Positions 30,244 to 39,566 of a stretch of 44,170 nt of DNA are shown piece by piece; position 1 is the first letter of the stretch, and the number at the start of each line of letters is the position of its first letter. The stretch spans positions 930,680-974,849 of the forward strand of contig KZ627155.1 in the NCBI GenBank assembly GCA_002917775.1. Reading direction: 5' to 3'. The position numbers and the translations under genes were made by a program. The DNA is from Glaciozyma antarctica PI12 (taxonomy: Eukaryota > Basidiomycota > Microbotryomycetes > Kriegeriales > Camptobasidiaceae). The notes under the pieces are model-generated. The model was given only the letters and a program-made list of their open reading frames with translations, did no database searches and was not told where the DNA came from.

Positions 30244-31265
30244 ACATGTTGTTTCGGTCCTTGGAGCGCGAGCGAAAGCAGAGAGGGTTAGGCCGATTGG
30301 TGGTGGGGGTAGATTGAGAGAGCGTGGCGAGAGGAAAGAGAGGGAGATGAGTTGGCGCGTGGCCGCTATGTAGCGAGAGGAATGCTCTTGAGAAGCGACA
30401 AAGTCGCCGCCGTCCAAGTTTGCTGCGCGAGCGTCAAGAGATTGAAGGATGGCGTGGTGCGAGAAGATGAATCAATCTCTAACGGCGTGGAAGCAGAGGC
30501 GAGCGGTGGGTGGATTCAAGAGTGAGCGAGACGTCCTCCGCTCCGGCGATGACGCGCTGGATAGCCCTCCCGACCAAGCGTGCGCCCATCCGAAAAGGCT
30601 CCTCCGGCTCAGTCCTTGCCAGCTCTTTGAAGCGAGCCACTGGCGGCACAACATCTCGAACGGCTTCGAGCAACAGGAGGGGGCTCCCTCGACATGGCGC
30701 ATGGCTGCAAGGAATGGCAAGATCACGTCGACAGTAACAAAGCAGAGGGGCTCGTCGATTCCTGTGGCCGGGAAGTTGAAGCAGCTGGACGTCCACAAGG
30801 TAAGGCGTGTCTGGGAGAGAGTGATGCAGTCGAGATGATGGCGCACGTTTCGGGGATGAATCGACCGTGGCTCTTTCGTGAGGCTCCCCGAGTGTATCGT
30901 GGTCCTCTCGACCGTGAACAACGCTGCTTTACGTCTTGCCTGCCGTCTTGAAGTCCCCCAGAGCGGTTGACGGCCTCGCCCCGCTCTAGCGAGGTTGGTG
31001 CGGACCAAGGTCTTTGTCGTCGCCTCGCCGCCGTTCAGCCCGTCGAGAACGTTCGGCTACTTACTTCTTCATAGCTCAGGATCACTGGAACCAAGCAGAG
31101 TTGAGCAGAGTGCAGGAGAGAAAGGGTAGCCCTGACCCTGAAAGTAGTACTCTCGACTGAAGTAGCAGCCCTGCTCAGCTCCCGACTGAGCCCGACTTGA
31201 AAGGTCTTCGCCCCAGCCTCTGTTCCTCCTCCCCTCCACTTTCCCCCTCAAAGTTCCTCTCCAGT
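30244..31265. other. Long intergenic stretch: LRR gene 3' flank to ATP1 promoter
   Basis: About 1 kb with no recognised gene. It holds a 129-codon plus-strand open frame listed separately. The last 70 bases before the ATP1 start are pyrimidine-rich (TCCTCCCCTCCACTTTCCCC-like), as is common in leaders of strongly expressed fungal genes. No tRNA or repeat is seen. Confidence 0.4.
30449..30838 (+). CDS. Doubtful hypothetical ORF, 129 codons
   Basis: It begins with a true ATG (MAWCEKMNQSLTAWKQRRAV) and includes a GTAAGG donor-like site at 30799, so it could be the first exon of a small gene. The composition is mixed and hydrophilic with no motif. The opposite strand is also open over much of the same interval, which weakens both readings. 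It could equally be non-coding sequence between the LRR gene and ATP1. Confidence 0.2.
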   Translation: MAWCEKMNQSLTAWKQRRAVGGFKSERDVLRSGDDALDSPPDQACAHPKRLLRLSPCQLFEASHWRHNISNGFEQQEGAPSTWRMAARNGKITSTVTKQRGSSIPVAGKLKQLDVHKVRRVWERVMQSR

Positions 31266-32594
31266 ATGCTCCGGAGTGTTGCTTCCCTCGCCACCAAGGC
31301 ACCCGCCGTGAGTAGACCTCTCCCGGCCTTGGAACGACCCCGACAGAGCAGAATTGACCGACTTGCCCCTCCACCCCAGCGCCAGATCCCGGCTGTCGCT
31401 TCCAGCGCGCGCTTCTACGCTACCGCCAAGCCTGGTCCGTCTTTGCTGTCTAGTTCGACCTTGTATAGAGCGCTTACCAGCTCTGTGGACCTCGCAGCCG
31501 CCTCTGAGGTCGCCTCCATCCTCGAGTCCCGAATCTCTGGCTCGACCGCTGGCGCCGATGTCCAGGAGACTGGTCGCGTCCTCACCATTGGTGACGGAAT
31601 CGCCCGGTACGTTCGTTTACTCTTCTATCGAGGACTGCAGCTTACGCCGCTCTCCCCGCAGTGTCTACGGTCTCCGCAACGTCCAGGGTGGGTGAACACG
31701 ATTCGATTTGATGGGGGGCGGATCATGGCGGGGAGGGATGGGACTGGGACTCGGGAGCTGACTTGCTGTGCTTTCTCTCGCAGCTGAGGAGATGGTTGAG
31801 TTCTCGTCCGGAGTTCGCGGCATGTGCTTGAACTTGGAGGCCGGCAAGTCTCTTCTTCTTCGCTGCTATCCTCAACGCGGGTCCTAACGCTCGCCATGCC
31901 CTTCCTTCCCTCTTCCTAGACAACGTCGGAATCACCATCTTCGGAAACGATCGTCTCATGTGAGTCCTCCGCCCTCGGCCTGCCCGCTCAGCTTCGAGAG
32001 CGCAGTTGACTGACGAACGTTCTTTCCCATTCACAGCAAGGAGGGTGACACCGTCAAGCGTACCGGACACATCGTCGACGTTCCCGTCGGACCCGAGATG
32101 CTCGGTCGCGTCGTTGACGCCCTCGGAAACCCCATCGACGGCAAGGGACCCATCAAGGCCGCCGAGCGTCGTCGCGCCCAGGTCAAGGCTCCCGGAGTCC
32201 TCCCCCGCCAGTCCGTCAGCCAGCCCATGTTGACTGGACTCAAGTCGGTCGACGCCATGGTCCCCATCGGACGTGGTCAGCGTGAGTTGATCATCGGCGA
32301 CAGGCAGACCGGCAAGACGGCTGTCGCGATCGATACCATCCTCAACCAGAAGCGCTGGAACGACGGACAGGACGAGGCCGCCAAGCTCTACTGCGTCTAC
32401 GTCGCCATCGGACAGAAGCGCTCCACCGTCGCTCAGCTCGTCCAGACCCTCGAGGAGAACGACGCCATGAAGTACACCATTATCGTCGCCGCCACCGCCT
32501 CCGAGGCCGCTCCCCTCCAGTACCTCGCCCCCTTCTCCGGAACCGCCATCGGAGAGTGGTTCCGCGACAACGGAAAGCACGCCCTCATCATCTT

Positions 32595-32627
<33 letters not shown>

Positions 32628-33646
32628 TCAGATGTCCCTCCTCCTCCGCCGACCTCCCGGACGTGAGGCCTACCCCGGAGACGTCTTCTACCTCCACTCC
32701 CGTCTCCTCGAGCGCGCCGCCAAGCTCTCCGACAAGCACGGAGGTGGATCCCTCACCGCCCTCCCCGTCATCGAGACCCAGGGTGGAGATGTCTCGGCCT
32801 ACATGTGCGCTCCCTTTCGTTATCGTAGTGCGAACGCCTTGCTGACTCGACTTTGTGCAGTCCTACCAACGTTATCTCGATTACGTAGGTCGACTTTTCT
32901 CTCCGCGTTTTTCGCGTCGCTCCTGAGCTACTCTCTGACCCGTTCCTCCCCCTCACAGCGATGGACAGATCTTCCTCGAGGCCGAGCTCTTCTTCAAGGG
33001 TGTTCGCCCCGCTATCAACGTTGGACTCTCCGTCTCCCGTGTCGGTTCCGCTGCCCAGACCAAGGTTCGTCCTTCGCGTTCCCTCCCCCGCCCCCGCTCA
33101 TCAAAGCTAACGCGTCCCTCCTCACCTCTCAGATCATGAAGGCCGTCGCTGGATCCCTCAAGCTCTACCTCGCTCAGTACCGTGATGTCGCCGCCTTCGC
33201 CCAGTTCGGATCCGATCTCGACGCCTCCACCCGTTTCCTCCTCAACCGTGGCTCCCGTCTCACCGAGCTCCTCAAGCAGGGCCAGTACCAGCCCCTTGCT
33301 ATCGAGATCCAGGTCCCGATCATCTAGTGCGTTCCCTCTCCCTATTTGTCGAGGAACTCAGCGACTGACGACGAACCTTCCCTACCTCAGCGCCGGTGTC
33401 AACGGTCTCCTCGACCGTGTCGCCGTCAACGACGTCGGAAAGTGGGAGGCGTCCTTCATCGCCCACCTCGAGTCCTCCCAGCAGGCCCTCCTCACCGAGG
33501 TCAAGAAGGGAGTCATGACCCCCGCTATCGACGCTTCCCTCAAGAAGACCGTCGTGGAGTGCGTTCCCTTTCCACTCTCGCGTACTCTCTGGGCGTAGCT
33601 GACCTCGCCGTTCCGCAGCCACGTTACCTCGTTCGTTTCGGTTTAA
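31266..33646 (+). CDS. ATP1: Mitochondrial F1-ATP synthase subunit alpha
   Basis: Twelve exons. The first two code a mitochondrial presequence ([32 protein letters not shown]). The mature protein shows [40 protein letters not shown], the P-loop [15 protein letters not shown], the segment [20 protein letters not shown] with [40 protein letters not shown] and the C-terminal ARFI-like helices ending DHVTSFVSV. Length (about 540 residues) fits the family. Alpha subunits carry the non-catalytic nucleotide sites of F1. The codons are strongly biased to C-ending forms, as expected of a highly expressed gene. One intron has a GC donor (31844-31919), and a 24-nt micro-exon (32861-32884) codes the join [14 protein letters not shown]. 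All joins are fixed by the near-invariant protein sequence. Confidence 0.98.
32861..32884 (+). other. 24-nt micro-exon of ATP1
   Basis: Flanked by a GTGCAG acceptor and a GTAGGT donor. It codes the middle of [14 protein letters not shown], a near-invariant stretch of F1-alpha. Both splice phases match: AT|T before and AC|C after. Confidence 0.9.
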
Positions 33647-33909
33647 AAGACGTTCAAAATCGGAGCTTTTGTGCGCGGTGCAATCAAGGGACTCATAAAC
33701 TGCATCATTTAGCGTTGTGAGCATATGCCAACCAAGTTGCTGGAGAGCGAGAGAGATATTGCTGGCGAGAGGGAGAACGAGAGAGCCTCGTCGTCGCTGG
33801 CGCCGACCTCGTTGCGCCGCGTGGTTCTCGCTGGGCTCCACTCCCTCGACGCCTCTCTCGCACGCACGTAGATCTAGTAAATCTCTATATTGCTACTCGA
33901 GCACAACCT

Positions 33910-36272
33910 CTAGAACCCTCCACGTCCACCACGAGGCGCACCACGTCCACGTCCTCCTCCCCCTCCTCCGCGTCCACCACGTCCTCCACCTCCTCCACGT
34001 CCTCCTCCACCACCCTGGCGTCCTCCACCTCCTCCACCTTCCTTCCCAGGAAGAGCGGAAACGATGTTCAAACCCCTCGTGCCGCGGAGTCCCATCTTGC
34101 CGACCGTCGTCGCGAGCATCTGCGAGAGCGTTAGGATTTGAGGAGGGGAGCGAGGGAGAGGCGACGCACGCCGGGAACTTCGCCATTACCGCCTGCGTAG
34201 GCGAGTCCGTCCTTGGACGCAGCGTACTCGTTCATCACCTATTCCCATCGCACGGAGTCAGCTCGACGTCGACGAAAGGAGGAGAGAAAGGAACGCACGT
34301 TGACCATTCCCTCGGCGGTCTGGAAGCACTCCCTCAAGAAGCTCTTGTAGAAACCCAAACTGGCCGAATAGAACTGAGCCTTGGTCTCGTCGTCGACGGT
34401 CGCCATAGCCTTGTTGCAAGCCTGCCTCGCCTGCGCGAGCGCCTGTCCTCCGACCGCCAGCGTCGTTTGAGAAGCCGGGTGAGGCGCGAGAGGGAGAGCG
34501 GCGATCTCGCGCTTGCGGAGGAAGAAGGCTTCGAAAGGCGCGAGGACGATGATGCCGGATCCGGCGGCTCCAGCGCGCGCGGTACGACCGAGACTGCGTG
34601 GAACGTTAGAAGGGAGCGAGCGGAGAGAGGGGAGGACGAACCGGTGGATGTATTGCTCGGCGTTGGCGGGGAGTCCGACTTGGAGAACCGTGGTGACTCC
34701 TGCGAAGCGGCGCTGGGTTAGAAATGCGGTAGAATGAGAGCAAAGCAGGACGAACCAGGGAAATCCATTCCTCGAGCACTGTGCGAAAAAGATCTGTGAG
34801 CATTGAGCCTACAAAGGCCAAGCTGGAGCGACCTACGTGACATCGGACGAGAAGAGGATACCGTTCTTGGCGACCTTGAACGCCTCAGCCGCGGCGTTTC
34901 GCTGACTCTGACTCTTGCGAGAGTGGATCTCAGAGACGGAGATACCGAGGTCGAGCCTGTTGAAGAGGGCGGCGGCGAGTCCGGTGGCGCGGGCGGTGGG
35001 GAAGAAAGCCATGATCTTGGTCGCTGCGCCGTGGATGGCGAGCTCGGAGCGGATGGCGGCGAGGGTCATGGGGAAGGTGTCGTTGAGGGGAGCGATGAGC
35101 GAGTGCTGGGGTACGTGCTCGTGCGTGTTGGCGTCGGCTTCGGAGATGGTGGAGATGAAGGAGAACTTGGGGAGGAGGGCGAGGGATGCGATCTGCGTCG
35201 GTAAGGTCAGTGACGCTGAGGAGACATGACGAAAAGGGACGAACCTGGTGCACTTGCTGGGGAACGGTGGCGGAGAAGAGGAGAGTCTGGCGGGGAACGC
35301 GGTTGCGGTCGGGGAGGCAGTCGATGATCTTCATGAGCTCGCGACGGAATCCCTGCTCGAGGAGGCGGTCGGCCTCGTCAAGAATGAGCGCGCGGAGGTT
35401 GACGAGCTTGGGTTTGAGGTTCGAGTTCTCGAGGTGGTCGATCATGCGTCCAGGAGTACCGACAAGGATATCGCAACGCTGCTTGTTGAGGCGGTTCGTC
35501 TCCGAGTTCATGTTGGTTCCGCCGACGACCTGGGTTCTATGTGAGCTGCGAGTCCTTTGAACATAGCAAGACTGGACGTACGTGCTGCACGCCGTAGTTG
35601 GTGGCGCTGAGGAGAGACCTGGCGGCCTCCTCAATCTGAATCGCAAGCTCGCGAGTGGGCTGCAACAGCCGAGTTAGCAGGGTCCCGTAGCTCTGGGGCA
35701 AGACCACTCACGGAGAGGATGAGGATGGAGATCTGTCCGTTCGCAGGCTGAGGGTTGGAGCGGAGGAGGAGCTCGATAGAAGGAATGAGGAACGCAAGCG
35801 TCTTTCCAGTTCCCGTCTTCGCTTGTGCGAGGCTGTACGGCGTCCAGTCAGCTCCAGTCTCCCTCCCAGCTCCCGTTTCAACTCACACATCAACACCGGT
35901 CAAGATGACAGGAAGAGTGGCGGCCTGAACCTCGGTACAGAACTCGTGAACGGGGCGGAGGGAAGCGATTCCAGTGGCGGTAGCTTGGGAGATGGAACCC
36001 TTGGCGAGGAAGCCGTTGAAGCGAAGGCTGGTGAATCCACGGCTGGACTCGGGTCCTCCAGCAGGAGTGGAAGGGCGAGGAGTGACGGAGGGAGTGTCGA
36101 TGGGAGTGCTGGAAGTGGAAGGAGCGACGGGGAGTTGGGCGACCTGGGGCTTCTTTGCAGGCCTACGGCGCTTGGCGGGAGGCGTGGCTCCTGAAGGAGG
36201 AAGGCGGTTGTTCTGTTGCATCTTGAGGAGCAAAGAGAGTCGAGAGGAGAGGCGAAGAGGAGTCGCCAACAT
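33910..36272 (-). CDS. Mss116-like mitochondrial DEAD-box RNA helicase
   Basis: The first true ATG is at 36272 and gives a presequence-like N-terminus (MLATPLRLSSRLSLLLKMQQ). All helicase motifs are present: FNGF and the Q-motif region (EFCTEVQAATLPVIL), I (LAQAKTGTGKT), Ia (SPTRELA), GGTNMN, Ib (VGTPGRMIDH), II (LILDEADRLLEQGF), III (LLFSATVP), IV (KIMAFFPTARA), V (FSSDVTARGMDFPGV) and VI (QYIHRLGRTARAG). The C-terminal extension ends in a glycine/arginine-rich RGG tail (33910-34040) built of repeated GGGGRGG units. Mss116/CYT-19 proteins unfold group I/II introns and aid mitochondrial transcription and translation. Assignment to this subfamily rather than another DEAD-box group rests on ARGMDFPGV, the C-terminal extension and the presequence, so it is likely but not certain. 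Confidence 0.9.
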
Positions 36273-36442
36273 CGCCTTCCACTTTTTCACGCGGCGAAGT
36301 CCAAACGCCCTCGGGTGCCACTATTGACGCGAGATGCTACTTCGCGATGACGACGACGGCGAGAAAAAAGAACGGTGAAGGATGCGACGACGAGTGGGTA
36401 TAATTGCACAAGGGAAGAGTACAAGTACAGCGAGCGCGCCGT

Positions 36443-37509
36443 CTAGTGCGCAAACATGCGGAGGTAGGCGAGCAGCAGCGCTCCCGTTCCTGCGACGCGT
36501 TGAGCTTGAGCTTCCAAGCACACAACGAGGGAGAGGATAGGAACGTACCCGACATGACGGCAAAAGCGTATTGAAGAATGCTGCAGAGGGATTGGGTGAG
36601 CCACGAGATCTCGAGGAGTTAGCTCGCTGAAACTGACTTGAACTTGACGGCCTCCATCCTGTCGACAAAGTGGGGTCAGTACGAGCTTATAGAAGGCGCA
36701 TCAGGAACGACTGACGAAGTACGAAGCAGTCCAATCTCGTTCTCTATCCGCGTATCGACCTCGGTGAGCTTGACCTCGCGCACGCTCATCTCGTCCCGAA
36801 TCCGACCCTGTCCCGCGCACGACGCGCATCAGCTCTGCCCCTCTCGAACACACCTCTAAAAGCACCTTCTCGAGGTTGAGATCCAGTCGTACACCGGCCT
36901 GAGTCCTCGTAACCTCGTAATGCGGAGCTTCTGCTTGAGCCGCTCAATATCGCCCAGCAGTCGCTCGTTCTCCGCCTTGAGATTCACAAAGTCCGTCTTC
37001 TCGGAGAGCTCGAGGTTCTGTTTCAGTGAGGCAAAGTCGACCTGAGGGATCTGCAGTCAGCGGGCGCGAACGACAGAGGTACCCGGAGTAGGGCGCACCT
37101 TCTGGGTGTAGTGGTGCTGCGAAGAGGCACAGGTCAGCTCCCAGTCCTCCCGTATCTAGCTTCACTCCTAACGCACCTTGTCCTGCTCTGCCCTCGTCAC
37201 GAGGTTCCCCTGCATGTTCCTGATGCTGATAATCGATAACCTCCTCCAGCGTATCGATGACACCCTCCGCCTGCCTCCTAGACAACCCCTCCCTCTCCAG
37301 CCGCTGCACGTACTCTGCCGTATCAAAGTGGTCTGTTGGGAGCAAAGAGACCCGTGAGTGTGGTTCGGAAGCGCGAGGGAGCCACGAGACGCACAGTGCG
37401 CGGGGAGGGTTGGCGTGTAGTGCAGCAGGCGGTGGCGGAGCGGTGGAGGAGGATGAAGGGGTCTATGGACTCTTGCTATTCGCTGGAATGCTTTAGTCGG
37501 AGAGTTCAT
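36443..37509 (-). CDS. DUF1640 mitochondrial coiled-coil protein (Fmp32/MCUR1/CCDC90 family)
   Basis: ATG at 37509; several short exons; stop ends at 36443. The basic N-terminus (MNSPTKAFQRIA, then RVHRPLHPPPPLRHRLLHYT) looks like a mitochondrial presequence. The family core follows: HFDTAEYVQRLEREGLSRRQ, AEGVIDTLEEVI, NMQGNLVTRAEQDK, VDFASLKQNLELSEKTDF, VNLKAENERLLGDIERLKQK and LREVKLTEVDTRIETEI-like sequence. One C-terminal membrane anchor ends the protein (SILQYAFAVMSGTGALLLAY, LRMFAH). DUF1640 proteins are inner-membrane proteins linked to respiratory-chain assembly in yeast (Fmp32) and to the calcium uniporter in animals (MCUR1). Length about 220 residues is normal. It is divergent from RAD9, with 73 bases between start codons. 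Confidence 0.88.
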
Positions 37510-37582
37510 CCTGCAGTGAGTGGAGGAGGAACAAGAGGCGAAGTGGCCGACGCGCTCGTTGCTCCTCCTCCTTCAAGGCGCG
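37510..37582. promoter_or_regulatory. 73-bp divergent promoter of the DUF1640 gene and RAD9
   Basis: The start codons are only 73 bases apart. The interval includes GACGCGC (about 37550), an ACGCG core like those bound by MBF. The core is short and could be chance in GC-rich DNA. Confidence 0.4.
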
Positions 37583-39103
37583 ATGATTGAGCTCGCTATC
37601 CCAGCAATCTCCCTCAAAGGTGAGCACCAGCTTACTCCCAGTCAGCTCACTCTGAAACTCACTCCTACCTCCAGACTTCACCCGAGCTCTCAACTGTCTC
37701 GTCAAGTTCGGAGACGACATCGACGTGAGCGCGCACGCCACTCAGCTCAAGCTCTCTTCGATCAACTCGAGTCGCTCCGCATTTGGCTGCTTCATCTTCG
37801 AGTCCACCTTCTTCAGCCGCTACGACGTCGCGTTGACCGAGGAAGGTGGACCCGCGTCGTTCTGCGTGACTGGCAAGGTGAGTGTTTTGAGCTGATGTGG
37901 CGTGGGGGGAAGGAAGAGGAGAACAGCAGCGAAGGAGCGTGGAGTAGGGGAGCTCTCCTGCACGCGTGGAGCTGTGGGAGGTGTCTCGGGTCGAACGTGG
38001 ACCTCACAAGCTGATTGCGTCTTGCTCCTCCGCGCAGGCCTTGCTGGCTCCTCTTCGGTCTCGCTCAGCCGCTACCATCGAATCATGTACCCTGTCTCTC
38101 ACCGACGATGATCCGGATCGAGTGCAAGAACCTGGGGTCGAGGGGGGAGAGTGTCGGCTCGTCATCCGCCTTCATTGCCAGCATGGTGCGTCCTCTCTCC
38201 TCGGGAGGGAACGAGGGAGCTAAAGACGACACGGCCTCCTCAGGCATCATCAAGACTCATCGCCTTACGTACTCGAACGCCACGATGCTCTACGCCAATG
38301 CTTCTCGCTCAAAGTGCACCTCGGCCTGGTCAGTCTCGAGCAAGGTCCTCAAGGACTGGTAAGTTGGCGTCCTTCCGCGTTCGAGAGCTGAGATCTAACG
38401 ATTTGGTCTCACAGGACAGACCATTTCCATCTCAAGGCTGGGAACCAAGGCGGGACTGAGGAGATCTCTTTCTATTGCGAAGGAAGCCAGTGTCGCATCA
38501 AGAGCTTTGGGAGTGCAGGAGCCCAAGGTGAGCCTTCGATTACTCGTTCTCTGACGATATCACGAGCTAACTCTACTCTCCAGACGATCCGCTCACTTCA
38601 AGACCGCTCACGACCGAGCTCGTCGTCGACGTGGAGGACTTTGACTCCTACGATGTACCCGACAACCCCATCGTCACACTAGCTCTGAAGGAATTCAAGG
38701 TACGTTCCTACATCTTCGGGGATCTCCATCGTGATATTGACTCCCGAGATTCCTGCAGGCCATCGTCACTGTCGCCGACAGCGTCAACGCCGCCCTCTCC
38801 GCCGCCTTCGCACGAGGCAACGCTCCCATCATCCTCGACCTCGCCGCCGATACCGGTCTCTTCAAAGCCCACTTTGTCGTCGCAACAACCGACTACGACA
38901 GTGGCGACCTCGATGCCGGCGCGGCGGTCAAGCGCGAGAAGAGCGAATCCGTCGCGCGAGTGGCGTCGAAAGCTGCCGACCGCAGGAGCGTCTCGGGCGC
39001 GGGGAACGCCGTCGCTGGGCCGTCGAAGCAGCGTGTGGTGCAGGCCGCGAAGAATGCGCAGCCGCTGTTTGACCCCGAGTCGTCGCAGGAGAGGGGAGGG
39101 CAA

Positions 39104-39145
<42 letters not shown>

Positions 39146-39494
39146 TTTGGCGGGATGGACTTTGGGGCCGACGACTTTGCGGCGATCGACCGCTTGTCGC
39201 AGGCGCCGCCGACGGGGCCGGGGAGGGGGAGTCAGGCGAGGGTGGTACTGGTGCAGGATTCGGGGTATGGGGACTTTGCGAACCGGGAGGAGGAGGAGGA
39301 GGCGCAGGGTGGGGAGGACGATGGGATGGAGGGAGCTGGCTCTCGTCTTTCTACGCCGTCGATCAAGAACCAGTTGGGACCGACGCAGGATGGGAAGGGT
39401 GCGAAGAAGGTGTGTGTTCGCTTTCGGTTCGAGAGGACGGCGCTGACGATCTCGCTTCTCGCAGGCGAAGTGGAACCTCCTCGACGCGCAGTGA
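37583..39494 (+). CDS. RAD9: DNA damage checkpoint clamp subunit Rad9 (9-1-1)
   Basis: ATG at 37583 (MIELAIPAISLK) joins to DFTRALNCLVKFGDDIDVSA, then LSSINSSRSAFGCFIFESTF and FSRYDVAL, as in Rad9 PCNA-like domain 1. Later parts include ALLAPLRSRSAATIESCTLS, LVIRLHCQHGIIKTHRLTYS, LKDWTDHFHLKAGNQGGTEE, LTTELVVDVEDFDSYDVP and LALKEFKAIVTVADSVNAAL, the second PCNA-like domain. The C-terminal tail is long, Ser-rich and acidic, with a perfect 42-nt repeat of seven GACGAG units (39104-39145). It ends AKWNLLDAQ-stop (39494) after a last intron. Rad9-Hus1-Rad1 is loaded at damaged DNA and recruits checkpoint kinases through the phosphorylated tail. About seven introns. Stop codon is 72 bases from that of convergent MUS81. 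Confidence 0.88.
39104..39145 (+). repeat. (GACGAG)7 microsatellite in the RAD9 tail
   Basis: Forty-two bases of perfect hexanucleotide repeat code alternating Asp-Glu in the acidic tail. Length changes in whole units would keep the frame. Confidence 0.9.
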
Positions 39495-39566
39495 TGAAGA
39501 TACGTGCTTAAAACGACTGTAAACCTGTTGACGAAATAAAACCACTGCTACAACATCGTCCTCCCC

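Noticed and set aside
31723-32739. 338-codon minus-strand open frame opposite ATP1
   Set aside because: It is the antisense of the strongly codon-biased ATP1 exon. C-ending codons suppress stops on the other strand. It has low-complexity Gly/Asp/Glu/Leu sequence and no domain.
33717-34721. 334-codon plus-strand open frame
   Set aside because: It lies antisense to the helicase gene, whose motifs are unambiguous. Its product is a His/Val/Leu low-complexity string from the RGG-coding repeats.
36273-36290. Helicase start at 36290
   Set aside because: The codon there is GTG. The first ATG, at 36272, gives a mitochondrial-like presequence.
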